Below, in pieces: positions 53,139 through 63,986 of a stretch of 64,000 nt of DNA. The notes beneath the pieces are model-generated. The model did no database searches. It saw only the letters and a list, made by a program, of their open reading frames with translations, and was not told the DNA's origin. This DNA is from Septoria linicola. Its lineage: Eukaryota; Ascomycota; Dothideomycetes; Mycosphaerellales; Mycosphaerellaceae. Every line of letters starts with the position of its first letter. Position 1 is the stretch's first letter. A program made the translations under genes and the position numbers. The stretch is taken from contig CP099426.1 of the NCBI GenBank assembly GCA_024114885.1, forward strand, positions 1,240,001 to 1,304,000, in the 5' to 3' direction.

Positions 53139-54458
53139 AGTGATCGTTTGAGTACCAGGTAGCTTCCCGAGCTATGAACTACGAAAGTTGTGCATCTCCA
53201 CCGCAGTGGAACAAAATTTGGTAGTGCGTGCTAATTACATGAGTCCGTCTGCTCAGACTCGAGACTACTCAGCATCGGTGCCCGCGACTAAGCACAACGA
53301 CTGGACCCACGCCTCTGCTTTCCCTTACTCAATGGCAACTTGCAATGGTTCTAAGTCTAGTCAAATGCTCCCGATCCACAGGTAAATGAGAATGGTCTCG
53401 ACGGCATTCGACCAAGCCAGCGGCGTACAATCCAGACCACGAGCGATCAGGACGACGACAACTAGCTGTCTAAACAACGGCTCTGAGGGGAAGATGCCAT
53501 TCACGATCAAGAACAAGGTGTGTCGGAGCACCAGCAGGATTTGTTACAGAAACCTTGACATGCATATGTGCTCCTGTCATAAGGGAATGATCAACTGTGC
53601 CACTTCCAGAAGTCAGCAGAGGTGGGCCTTCTCAACCATGCGATTCGCTTTCGAGCACAAATCCAATCTCACCGCCCGGACGAAATGTGCAGAAGTGTCG
53701 GCAACTCACCTTCTTGAGATTTCAGGCCGGAGCTAGGCAGAATCTCTGGATGTATCCCCACGATGAATCAACCATCTCGCTCAGATTTGCGAGCTGTGCC
53801 GCCAGTAGCGAACCCAGCAAGCATCGAAGGCCCAGATAGATGCCGAGGCCGTTCGGAGTTCGAGTTCACCTCTGTTCAGAATAAAGTAATAGGTTCCAAT
53901 GCTACTCCAGATCCCGCTGCACTGCTTCACTCTGCGCCATCTGCTTCAGGCGCGGTCTTCGTCTTCCAGGCTTTCCGCTGATATAGTCTTCCATTGGACG
54001 TTATCGATCTTCGTAAGCGCCTCTCGATGAGCTACCGTAGCGTATAGTCTTAGGAGCAATGCAAGCCTGGCACGGCAAGATCGAATCACTTGCAAAACCA
54101 AGTTCAACAAAGAATGAATTCTAGCCAATCATCATGCAGCTGCAATGGGAACGTCCTTTGTCATACTTTCTGATATTGGCTATGAGGTGGATCGCAGTAC
54201 GGACTTGCCTAATACAGCGGAATAGTTGTGAACAAAGAAGGCTGAAGGCTGAAGGCCAAACAAGGAAGGTCGTCGATATCAAAAAGTGGTTCGACGAACT
54301 TCACCTCAAGAACGATACTGTCATTAGGACACATCTACTCACGTAGACACGCTGCATATCTTCCACCATGTTGTGCTTACTCCAAAAAGGCAGCAATGCA
54401 TATCTATCCAAAAGCAAAAAATGATCCATTGAAGCTGAGCTTCAGGGTGACTGCATGA
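53139..54458. other. Gene-poor region after the MFS gene
   Basis: 1.3 kb without a recognisable gene. Open frames of up to 116 codons on the plus strand look random. No transposon ends or long repeats seen. Confidence 0.5.
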
Positions 54459-54593
54459 GGTCGTACCCGGAATCGAACCGCTATACAACGTTAGCGGATT
54501 GTTGTGAGTGGTAGGTACACAGCGATGCTTACGGGTTCCCGGAAGTTACTGATGTATCAGAATCCGATGTGATAACCGCTACACTATACAACC
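54459..54593 (-). tRNA. tRNA-Gln(CTG)-like locus with long intron, probably anomalous
   Basis: On the minus strand, GGTTGTA at the 5' end pairs perfectly with TACGACC at the 3' end (seven acceptor pairs including one G-T). A D-arm-like GTGTAGCGGTTATCAC follows. Next comes the anticodon 5' stem TCGGA and loop TTCTGAT, with anticodon CTG for glutamine. A TTCGATT T-loop precedes CCGGG and the acceptor strand. Total length 135 nt implies about 60 nt of intron. However, the 5' side of the T-stem (AGCGG) does not pair fully with CCGGG and no clean 3' anticodon stem is found. Instead a CCGCTA...TAGCGG hairpin and a second GTTGTATAG occur near the 3' part. It may be a damaged copy. Confidence 0.5.
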
Positions 54594-55205
54594 CGTGATT
54601 GGTTGATATCATGCTTGGTAAGGCGTCGCAGCCAAATATGACGACTACGACCGAGATTGAGCCGAGCTTGGAGCGAGAGGGGTCGAACATTGGCCATTGG
54701 CCATGAGAACACAATCGGCCCAGCACCACTATCAAGTACGTCTGGAATAAACCTCCTGAGATGTGCATTGCTATATGGACTTGCCTAATTGACCACATCG
54801 GGCTTGAGACAAAGAAAATTCGCGCCGCAAATGGAAGTTGATGGACTTCAATGATCCTATTGGAGACATCACGCCGACTCGCTCGCAAAGCTGCGAGAAT
54901 TCAACGACTGGGAAATGCTACCACCCCGAGAGCCTGAAACCTGGACTCGCAACATGGAAGAACCTTAGCTCAGCCCACAATTGTAAACCATTTCAACGAG
55001 AGGACAAGGATGCACCTAAAATAGCTCTGCATTCTAAAAGGCCTTGGATGTTTGTTAGAGCTACTGCTAGCAGCATGGATAGCGACATCTGCGAGACACG
55101 GGGCTGGACCGCTTGCGAGGATACAATCCGAGAGCTTGCCTCACTGAAGTTTAGTATGCCAAGTGCCAGCGGTCTACAGATCCCAAGATCAGACGTGCGC
55201 CTAAT
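54594..55205. other. Intergenic, tRNA-like locus to fasciclin gene
   Basis: 612 bp. A 149-codon plus-strand frame (54838-55287) runs antisense into the fasciclin gene and looks random. Confidence 0.45.
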
Positions 55206-56380
55206 CTACACCATGGCAGCAGCACACACTATCAACAAGATGAGACATCCAGCCGTAGACAGTCTTGCTCCATCGCCAGTGGATTGAGCCGCATTATCGC
55301 CATCTGTGCCATTAGGCGATGCAGTGCTGTTGCTAGTCGGAGTGGTCGTGGCTCTGGTTGGGTCCAGGAGACTGCGAAGCTTAGCTTGAGGCCGTGTGAG
55401 TCATCAAAACCGGATACATACCTCTCAATATCATGCACGATACCATTGGCAACGATGAAATCACCCCTTAGAACACGGACATCATCGTAGAACGTCTCGT
55501 TGAACCCAGGAGCCGCTTCTTCGATGGTCATAGTGATGCTTCCTCCTTGAAGCGTGGGCAGAGTAGCTGGAACACCACTTTCGATCTGGGCGGTCAAGAA
55601 ATACAAGGTGTCTTTGACGATGTGATATCGAAGCACGTCGGCCAAAGTGTCCTCAGGGATGTCGTTGATTGTGCTGGCAGGTACTCTTGGGTCGAGTATC
55701 GTAACATCTGGAGTGCTCTCGATCTCCGCGAGCAGCTCGGCGCGCTCAAGCCCGACTAGGATCGCCGGTTTCTCGATATATCGCTGTGCCAGTTGAGACA
55801 CATTCTTGGGAAGGTCAAGCACTGTCGTGATAGTGTGAACCACAATGTCGTCTCCAGTTCCTGTAATGTCCTGTTGAGCAGAAGTCAGTGCCTGCTATCC
55901 TGTATCCAGACACGGGGTTACAATACCGTTTCATTCACATTCGCGGGAACCAAAAGCTCCATTGTCAATGTATATTTTGTCTACCGAGCCAGATGCAGCG
56001 ATGATCTGTCCACCAGTAACGAGACCGTTGTCGTACAAAGTGTGGACTAGTCGACGCGGCCCAGCAAGGGCCTCTGCACGCCATGTGCCATTGATAACGT
56101 GGTAGCTCAGGAGGTGACTCAAGGCTTCTGTATCATCTCCATCCAGAATCTCCCGGGACGCGGTGAAGTCTTGGAAGGGGCCTTCGAATGCTGCATTAGT
56201 AGGAGCAAGCAGAGTGATGTTACTGGCGGTGGACAGCGATTCGAGTAGGTCAGGGACGCGCTGAAGAGTTTCGAGCAGTGTCGATAAATCCTGCCTGGAC
56301 TGCAGAAATGGGATAAGACCTTGTGCGAGAGTGTGAGCTGCAAAGCTGGCAGCAAGTAGAGAGGAGCGTAGTATCTTCAA
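55206..56380 (-). CDS. GPI-anchored fasciclin (FAS1) protein, possibly damaged
   Basis: Minus strand. The second FAS1 domain is clear: exon 55870-55422 (DITGTGDDIVVHTITTVLDLP...DVLRYHIVKDTLYFLT...GDFIVANGIVHDIE). A GTATGT...TTCGCAG intron joins it to 55371-55206, which encodes a Ser/Thr-rich stalk (TPTSNSTASPNGT). That exon ends in a hydrophobic tail, STAGCLILLIVCAAAMV, a GPI-attachment signal. The first domain (56380 to about 55927) begins with a signal peptide KILRSSLLAASFAAHTLAQ and contains ITLLAPTNAAFEG and HLLSYHVINGT. Two faults: the codon where Met is expected is TTG, and the frame of VDKIYI does not continue into ELLVPANVNET. Splicing GTAGAC (near 55985) to 55871, and a 43 nt intron creating an upstream ATG, could each avoid a fault. 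Fasciclin proteins act in cell-surface adhesion. Confidence 0.7.
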
Positions 56381-57800
56381 TTTTGATTTTGACGCCTAAA
56401 TAATGTGCGGCGTGCACGTTACTCTTATCAATCCCTACATTCATTGTCAAATGCTTGGTGTGGTTGATAAAGAGGAGGCCATGATGGCTGTGTAGTGCAT
56501 GTGATCCACGGTTTACTTTGACCTACTTTCCCGATGCAGTGGAAGGATTGCAATATTGGTTGAGGCACCTAAAGGCGTGCATGATGTGGCCTTCATTCTC
56601 GTATGGGGTGACGATTTGGTGCTGCACCGCGGAGTGGTTGCTATGCTAAGGAGCCCAGCTTGCGGCTGTGCTCTTGGCCGTGATTCGGTAGCGAAGCGAA
56701 CTATACCTTGGCTTCCATCATGCAGCTTTACTAGCCCAATGAATGTAATCAGAGATTCGTAATACTTCGTACGCGAACTTGTTGCAATTGCAAGTATTGT
56801 GCCAGGCGAGGCCCGCGGGTTCGCCAGAGTCGACTAAGGCAAAGACTAGTGCTTCTTGATCACTGCAGAGCTGAGGATGCGAGGTACATCGACCAGGTAA
56901 AATGAACTATTTGTTCTGTCCTCGTCTGGATCACCTTCCTGTCCAGCCCTTCTCACAACTTCAGACGCGTAGTATCTGCTGGCATAGCAATCGGCGCGTT
57001 CCTCGGGTTGGTTGAAGCTTTCTGGTCAGGGAGTAGACTTCACCACTCCATGATGCGGGCCACTCTGCTCTTCCATCATGCTTCCGAGGTCAGGCGAGGT
57101 ATATATGTTAGCACGGTGGCCGGCAACTTATCCAGAGGGATTTGAAGCACCCCGGCGCGGCGTTCGACACTGGCGACTACCCTGAGGTGGTGTGACCTCC
57201 CACCTCTTGGGTTCTCAGCCTGGAAGTGAAAAATAAACAATGATGATACTACGGCTGGCATAGTGGCCGTGGTCTGCGAAGGTGAAGGTCTTGTAGCGTT
57301 AAAATGCTGAATTTCCAGATGACGGCTCTTGTGATTACTTTACGAGCTAATGCAGCTTTTGCGAAGCGACCTACTGAGGCATGAAGTGCTGATGCTGTAT
57401 GGTGTAGATTGATGTCTCAGTGCTACAGGCCTTTTGTCAAGGTAGCACTTCGAATATTCAGTGCAATGCGTTCACATTGATCCCGCCAGATCACCGGGAT
57501 AATGTACGCGATGCGGCTGGCTTGCGGAGAGCAGTACTGAGAGGATGTGGGATCCCACAGCGTGAGGTAAGGGCATGAAATCGAGGTGGACAGCGGGTGT
57601 CACCCATAGTGTAGCATGTGAGAAGATAGTGAAGGTGAAAAGTGAACGAGACCAGGACATAGGGCGGGTGAGTGGCTTGGCGTGGATCGAATGTGGGTCT
57701 TGTGGTTGCCACTTTCGCGTTTCCTCCATCCTCTACCAAAACACCCTTGACAACGACAGCCACATCCCTTTGCCATTACGCTGTGATCCTGATCGACAAC
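56381..57800. other. 1.4 kb gap between fasciclin gene and elongin C
   Basis: No gene recognised on either strand. It contains the promoter and possible upstream start exon of the fasciclin gene (ATG at about 56432) and the elongin C promoter. Open frames up to 96 codons, including one overlapping elongin C exon 1 in another frame, look random. Confidence 0.5.
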
Positions 57801-58268
57801 ATGGCGGCCGAAGGACTGTCCGATTACATCACGCTTGTGTCAAATGACGATTTCACGTTCGTCATCCGCAGGTCGGCAGCGAACATCAGCGGCGCGATCA
57901 AGCGTATGCTAGATCCAGCAAGTATGAGAATGTCAATTTTAAGAGCTAGTCCTCGTAACTGATGAATTCGCAGACGGCTTCAGGGAATCAAAAGAAGGAG
58001 TCTGCCGTTTCGATAACATCAAGTCCGTGCAACACTCCAACCAAGCCTTATCCTGCCTCTGCTGACATGAGTATAGCGGCCTAGTCCTCGAGAAAGTCTG
58101 CGAATACCTGTACTACAACGAGAAGCATAAGGACTCGAAGGATGTCCCCGACATGGATATCCCTCCGGAACTGTGTTTGGAACTGCTCATGGCTGCTGAT
58201 TATCTCAATGGTAACAACCGGCTTGCACTGGAGACCGGATGGACCTCGCTAATCTATCCACAGTCTGA
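57801..58268 (+). CDS. ELC1: Elongin C (Skp1/BTB-fold adaptor)
   Basis: Exons 57801-57921, 57974-58022 and 58077-58210, then a tiny last exon or read-through. The core encodes about 100 aa: MAAEGLSDYITLVSNDDFTFVIRRSAANISGAIKRMLDPA, then NGFRESKEGVCRFDNI. Next comes NGLVLEKVCEYLYYNEKHKDS, and last PDMDIPPELCLELLMAADYLN. This is a full elongin C, the Skp1-like adaptor joining BC-box proteins to cullins and, with elongin A, degrading stalled RNA polymerase II. Family members usually end right after AADFLDC. The end here depends on splicing: GTAACA to CCACAG (58263) gives a Val-stop after the final codon, while read-through adds about 20 residues. The first intron (52 nt) contains a GTATGA donor. 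Confidence 0.9.
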
Positions 58269-58508
58269 GTTGGGGTCATGAATATGCCACAATTTGCAGG
58301 TCCAGCAATGCAAGTCTGAGGCTCACTCAGTGAATGGCAGTAGCCAGTCTGGTCGCCGCGCTGCATGTTCTCCACCGCTTCTACTCCGACCACATCAGCA
58401 ATCGAGGAGCTTTACCACACTGCAGCTTTCAGAACCCCTCGAGGCCAAAAGAGCATATCGAAGCCTCACATTTGGCACAAGGCTCTAAGATATCTTCTAT
58501 CCTCCGAG

Positions 58509-59575
58509 CTACGGACCAGGCGCCTTCGCGTCACGCATTGCTTGCGCCATACGCAAAAGCGCGTACAAAGTCTGCGTCCTCGGAACCTGGACTCCAGCAT
58601 CACGAGCCTGCCTTAGCACAACACCCAAAATAGCTTCGAGCTCAACTTGGCGTCCTGCAGCCCAATCATGCCACATACTAGGTCTACTCCCACTCATGTC
58701 CTCCTTTACACCCTGCAGCACAGCTTCTATCGTAGGCAACGTCTCTGGTAGCGGCGCGCCTAGCACTTGCACCGCGACATCTAGGATCTCCTGCATCACA
58801 CCTGCGACATGAGCATAAAGCTCGGGATCGAGCCCGGTAGCCTGCGTTGTGCAGCCGCCAGCGAGGACAGTTGTTGGATTGATGCTTGCATTGATTGCTG
58901 TCTTGTGCCATCGCGCGAACTGCATGCCTGTGTGTGAGAGAACGTCGACATCTGAGATGCCAGCTTGGCGTAAAAGATCCGCAAACTCCTCAACACGCCC
59001 TTGCGCAGCCTCAGCATCAGACGCAGAAGCACCAGGTGCGTATGGCCCAACTGTCGTTCGCGTCCAGTGAGCATGCTCGATATGACCAGGCGTAGGCTGC
59101 GATACTGATGTCCTGTTCACATCATAAGCATCAAATCCGCTTATCGATGCACAAGCTGAATAACAGACCTCGTCACCGCACTAACAATCCTCTGCCCGGG
59201 AAACCTCTTCCAATACGGCTCCTCAATCCACAACCCATTCTGAAAAACCACCACACCCGTCCCTTCATCAACCAGCCCTTCCGCCAACACACTCGGATCT
59301 CCCAACACTTTCGTCGTCACAATCAAATGATCCCACAACAAACTCTCTCGTTTCTTGAACTCCCTTGCCTCGTCTACATTCGCGAACGTATATGCTGGCT
59401 TGAACGTTGTATCACCGAATGTGGGACTAGTGACTCGAATGCCATTGTTCTTGATGATGTTGTAGTTGGAGCGACAGATTGCTGAGACTTTTGTGCCGGA
59501 GACGGTGGAGAGGCGGGACGCATAGAAGGCGCCGATGGCGCCTGTGCCGAGGATCAGGATGTTTTGGGAGGACAT
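58509..59575 (-). CDS. Ketopantoate reductase-like dehydrogenase (ApbA/PanE family)
   Basis: Two exons, 59575-59169 and 59112-58509, with a 56 nt intron (GTCTGT...GAACAG); 336 aa. The Rossmann start is NILILGTGAIGAFYASRLS, a GxGxxG NADP site near residue 8. It continues with HLIVTTKVLGDPSVLAEGL, then GTGVVVFQNGLWIEEPYW (the NG of the family) and VSAVTRTSVSQPTPGHIEHA. The C-terminal helical domain has MQFARWHKTAINASINPTTVLAGG, holding the Lys and Asn that bind ketopantoate. The substrate-domain tail SGSRPSMWHDWAAGRQVELEAILG carries the S-M-xD-x-xxGRxxE motif. Fungi usually have several such paralogues, of which only one makes pantoate. The active-site motif is intact, but which 2-oxoacid it reduces is not decided. 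Confidence 0.88.
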
Positions 59576-59963
59576 GGTGGAGTTTCAATGTGTATATGTA
59601 GGGATGACTGGTACAGGGTAATGGGCAGCTTGAGCGCCACATCATGGAGCTCTCTCCACTTTTGCCAAGGAATTGTTAGATGTAGGGCGTGGCGTTGAGA
59701 AATGGGCTTTACAGGCTATCGAAGTATCAGTCCGGAGGCACAAAGGTGCTGAACGAGATGACTGTGTCACGATGCTGTTTCGACTCTATTCGTCTTAGTG
59801 CGTCTCTGAAGGTATGTATGTACAAGAAAAAGCAGCTCTTTGCTCGCTCGCTTGCTATGTCCATGCTGTCTCGCTCTGTGCGCTGTTATGATTCTATGCT
59901 GCTTGTGCCCTTGCCGACTGTCCAGCGTGGTACTTCTCCTTCTGAGGTGTTCTCGCCCTTCTT
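59576..59963. other. Intergenic, reductase to lysozyme-fold gene
   Basis: 388 bp. Nothing recognisable. Confidence 0.5.
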
Positions 59964-61277
59964 TCAGTTCAACGTACACGAACTTGACCCGCTCGTCCAG
60001 CCAGTCAGTCGGTTTGCAATGTCTGAAGCGTAGCAGTGCGTCGCTACTCCCAGACTCAGATCATTGCCCGTCACAGATCCCGAGTTGTAGATTCGCGCAG
60101 CTTTGAAGTACTTGCTCACATCATCACAAGCAGCCTGCTTCAGCGCACTCGCGATGCTGGTTCCATCGGCCACAGTTCCCATCACACCGTCCTTGATCAT
60201 CTGCTCGATCTGGCTCTGTGGGCAAGGAGTGACGGCTTGCGGTGCAGCTGCAGTTCCGGGATTACAAGTCCCGACGCCCTGATATGATTGCATCAATCCT
60301 GGATTCTTGACGGAGTACTGTGTCGTTGGAGCGCGGACACAGCCTTTAGACTCTTGCATGATGATTGCAAGGATGAATCGAGAATCGATGCCAGAGGTGG
60401 AGGAAATAGAGGTGATGGCGGCTTTGAGGTCTGCGTTCTCGCTGTCGGTGTTGTCGGCGACGTTAAATTGTGAGCAAGAGGCGGATAGGGTGGGGAGGTT
60501 AGCAGACCAGGCGGAGTCGAAGGAAGCCCATTCGGACTCAGCAGGCCAGCCGGCGGAGACCTCACCAGAGCCAGTGTACATCTTGTAGCTGTTACCGAGG
60601 CCCGCTCCGGAACCTTCGTTGCTGGTGGCAGAGAATTGAGAAGGAGCAGCAGCCTGGGTGGAGGTTGGCGCTGCCGCGGGTGTTGGTGACTGAGGTGCCT
60701 CAGTCTCGCTGGAGATGACTTCTGTGTAAGCTGGTGCGGTGTATGCCGGAGGAATTGTAGTCTGCGCCGCGGCGGGCGAAGACAAGCGAGTCAGAAGCGT
60801 GGTCGTGGGCTGCTGGTAGTACGTTGGTGCAGCAGGGTTGAATGCCGGTGCATCTGACTGCACGTCGGCCAGGGCGCTCGAGTAGACTCGAGGTTTATCA
60901 TGTGCAGCAGTCACGGTGACGCGTTTCGTGGCCAAGACGACGCTGATGCCACTAGCATTCTGCGCGTGGGCCGATGCGATAGCAGCTGGAGCAGCAGTAC
61001 CAGTGGCATTGCCATCACAGGCGCCGAATTGGCAACCAATGCCGCAATAGTCAGGATCGGTGCCGCAGAAGCCATACTGACTGCAGCAGGAACCTTTCTC
61101 GCAGCCCAAACCAGTGTCACCTCCACATCTGCCAGTCCAGAGGTCGACAGGGAGCTCATCTCGACCCGCGAGGTTAGAGCTGCCGACGTGACGGGCGTGA
61201 AGGTGCATGTGCTTGTGGCCATGCGGAATGGCGGCCACCAATGTGGCCACAAGGGCGAGCGGGAGAATGGCGAGCAT
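59964..61277 (-). CDS. Secreted hevein-domain plus lysozyme-like transglycosylase protein
   Basis: Intronless, 437 aa. A signal peptide MLAILPLALVATLVAAIP precedes a His-rich stretch. Then comes one chitin-binding type 1 (hevein/CBM18) domain: GRCGGDTGLGCEKGSCCSQYGFCGTDPDYCGIGCQFGAC, with all eight cysteines. A Ala/Pro/Thr/Ser-rich, probably O-glycosylated linker of about 130 residues follows. The C-terminal domain (about 245-437) has a lysozyme-like fold: IDSRFILAIIMQESKGCVRAPTT carries the catalytic-type Glu in MQES, with NPGLMQSYQGVGTC and ARIYNSGSV after it. It resembles fungal transglycosylase/SLT-like secreted proteins. The combination suggests binding to chitin or peptidoglycan, and cleavage of it, outside the cell. 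Possible roles are wall remodelling, bacterial killing or host-chitin masking; which applies is open. Confidence 0.88.
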   Translation of the reverse strand: MLAILPLALVATLVAAIPHGHKHMHLHARHVGSSNLAGRDELPVDLWTGRCGGDTGLGCEKGSCCSQYGFCGTDPDYCGIGCQFGACDGNATGTAAPAAIASAHAQNASGISVVLATKRVTVTAAHDKPRVYSSALADVQSDAPAFNPAAPTYYQQPTTTLLTRLSSPAAAQTTIPPAYTAPAYTEVISSETEAPQSPTPAAAPTSTQAAAPSQFSATSNEGSGAGLGNSYKMYTGSGEVSAGWPAESEWASFDSAWSANLPTLSASCSQFNVADNTDSENADLKAAITSISSTSGIDSRFILAIIMQESKGCVRAPTTQYSVKNPGLMQSYQGVGTCNPGTAAAPQAVTPCPQSQIEQMIKDGVMGTVADGTSIASALKQAACDDVSKYFKAARIYNSGSVTGNDLSLGVATHCYASDIANRLTGWTSGSSSCTLN

Positions 61278-61908
61278 CTTGGTCGTTTGAGGTTGTCGTT
61301 GGAAGTGAGCAGAAGCGATGAAGAGTTTTGTTACTTTCGAGTTCTGCGTGCGAGTGGCTGTTTTTGCTTGTACAGACAGACCCAGTCCGTCAAATCGATC
61401 TCTGTCAAAGAGTGTGAGTGTAAAAGAGTGTGATGTGTCGACTGGCGACGATGCGAAAAGAGAATGACGAGACGTTCAGAGAACGGACGAAGTCGAAACA
61501 ACTTCTGAGGTGTCTGTTGACAAGACTTGGTGAATAGAAAGGAAAGAGCAGTTGGGCTTGGGGGCACAAACGCTGATCTTAAGCTGCACAGCATTACGTG
61601 CAGCAGCACTTCTCCTGCACGGCACAAGTCATATTTTCGGTTAGCTGGCCGGAATACGGCTACGCACAACAGCACGAATGCAGGTGATTGAGCCACCAAG
61701 CTAGGGGCCCTTCAGCTCCTGCTTCATCGCAAACGCTGTTGTAGCAGCTGTGTGGTAAGTCTGTGTGTATGGTGTCCCACAGGAGGCGTGATGCAGTGAG
61801 CGAATCACAGACGCTCAGCTGCAGAGCTGACGTGCAGATCAACCTGCATATAACGCGCTAAGCTTTTTGCCGCTGAGCCAATCATGCATCCGCTGACCTT
61901 CTCTTGCT
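61278..61908. other. Intergenic, lysozyme-fold gene to QNG1
   Basis: 631 bp. Contains the promoter of the secreted protein and the 3' end of QNG1, both on the minus strand. No gene seen. Confidence 0.5.
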
Positions 61909-63986
61909 TTAGTACCAAATGCTCCTCGTTCTGTGATGGGGAATTGCGTGCTGCCCTGTTTCAAGATTCAGCCAGTGCGTTTCACAGCATCAAATAATAG
62001 CCGAATCACGGTTTGGACACGAGCTTTCCAGCTTTTGCGAAATACGGATACGGTCGACGCTGTGCGGGATCTAGACGTACCTTGAGCTTCTCTCTCCTTG
62101 GCAAGATCGTATAAAAAGAAGTCGATCAGCACGGCGTTGATCGAAGTTGTATCTGGCTGTGCTTGCAAGATTTCACGGCGTATGAGCTCAACTGCCCAGA
62201 TGCTACAGCCACTGTCGCAAAAGAGTCAGGATGTCATGCAAATATCCGATGCGACTGAAGTGCAGCAGTCATGCAAGGAGGAAATACGTACCGTAGCTGC
62301 ACCTCCCACGTATGACCTGGCTGAAGTGCTCGCAGATTCCGGATATGATAGTCCAGAGGTGGACTGTACGTCAACACGCCTAGCGAATGCAGTGATTGTG
62401 GTACGCGATAATCTGGAAATCGGCATACTTGTCAGCCCTAACCGCCCAGAATGGCAGATCGTGCATATCAGAGGCGTCTGCTGTGTGAAGAGGTGCAGCT
62501 TACCTGCAAACATGGTCAGATGATCAATGTCATCGAAGCGGCCATATCCCGCGCAATTGAGCGCCGCCCACAGGTCAGCTACAAAGATTTGAGCGCGCTT
62601 CAGCAGACGGACTTTTCGACCATCAAATCTAGTCTCGTCGCGAAAACAGTCAAAGTGCTTGGCCAGCAAGTTGACAAGTTTGCCAGCAGACTGGTTTGCT
62701 TCTTCGATCAAACGGGTCACTGCATGGTCTGGACGTAGATCGACCTGTATTATGCCAGCCACAAATGGCAAGTCTGCTGCAGGTTTGGCTGCAGTACCAT
62801 TTTCTATGCCTTCCCCGGAAGCGGTGGCAGGTATGCCGTTGGTCTCGATTGGTTCATTTTCCGCTTCTGCGTTAAACACGTTGGTCGGAAAGAGCGTTGA
62901 GTCGTCCAACTGTACAGAACTGGTGCTAATCTCCGGCAAAACGTTTGGGTCAGAAATCTCAGCGGTGGTGTGCGATGACCGGATTGCTCCTGCGAGATTG
63001 CTTTCCGCGGGATCAGAGGATACATCCTGTTGTTGCACGGTGACATTGTCAAGCTGCTGGTTTGCGTCGGCAGTCAGAGCCTTTTCCATTTGATTTGGAT
63101 CACGTCGCTCCTGGGCGTCCTCGAACAGGTCGCTTTCTTCTTCGCTGTCATCTCCATCGTCGTCGGCAAAGTACTACAGAGTCAGTGATGCCACAGAAGC
63201 GGGCGCGTGATACTCACTTCGCGCAAAACGTTGCTCGCCTCCTTCAGCACAGTTATGCGTTCCTCAAGCAGCGGTATGGGCTCTGCTGTCGCGCTTCTGA
63301 ACACATAAGCGAAAAGCTGCGCAGTACATCTCGGACTCGACCAGAATCGAGGAGTTGTAAATGGTATGCCTTCATCCAATGCTCGCCTCAAACATGCTAC
63401 TAAGCTATTGTAGCCCGTCCATCGCTGGGTCCTGTATTCAACTTGGAAGCGTTCCTCGTTGGACAACTCTGACCAAAAGCTGTCTCTCTATCAGTTGGTC
63501 ACCATATATCATGCTAGCTGTCGACGCACGAGAAGTTCAATAAGTCCATTGTGAAGACGAAGTTGACAATGTCTACTTCCGAGAAGCCCTCACTTGGCTT
63601 GGGGTGCAGTTCATGGGCGCTCCAGGTTTGTGTGGAATAGCCTCTCTCCTGCATAGCCTTGTAGATGTGTGAGGCGGCACCCTTGGTGCCATACATGTCT
63701 ACATGCACATCGATGGAGTTGCTGTAGATGAACTCGGCGTTCTTGAGGACGCCTGGCGTTATGCATGATATCAGCATTAGTGACATGTGGATTCGAGAGA
63801 CATGGAGAGCAGCTCATCAGAACAGTAGTGAGATGAGCCAAATGTGACATTGTGCTTTGCCTACGATTATGATATGGTGCTCTACGCACCTGTGTCGCGC
63901 GGAACTCCGTCCTGAGGGGCGGAGGAGATACCCAGCCTCTGGCGTAGGAGTTCGAGCAGCTCTGGATCTGCCTCGTCGTCGCTCAT
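61909..63986 (-). CDS. QNG1: Queuosine 5'-phosphate N-glycosylase/hydrolase (DUF2419, Qng1)
   Basis: Seven exons on the minus strand: 63986-63890, 63752-63530, 63479-63218, 63173-62504, 62412-62292, 62211-62081 and 61955-61909. All phases match; 516 aa. Family blocks in order are VDIVNFVFTMDLLNFSFWSELSNEERFQVEYR and RWTGYNSLVACLRRALDEGIPFTTPRFW. Then come LTMFADYRVPQSLHSLGVLTYSPPLD, GHTWEVQLRGCSIWAVELIRREI, and the C-terminus IPHHRTRSIWY. The Asp pair of the active site (FTMDLLNF and MFADYR) is intact. The enzyme releases queuine from queuosine nucleotides so it can be reused for tRNA modification. Exon 4 carries an acidic, low-complexity insertion of about 150 residues (from YFADDDGDDSEEESD to PAADLPFVAG) between conserved blocks; the human protein, 341 aa, lacks it. 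The start ATG is 15 bp inside the right edge, so the gene is complete. Confidence 0.93.

Noticed and set aside
36060..58268. A functional ubiquitin gene cluster joining RBR genes, GID8 and elongin C
   Set aside because: GID8 and elongin C are conserved housekeeping genes, and elongin C is 20 kb away; proximity alone does not show a shared pathway.
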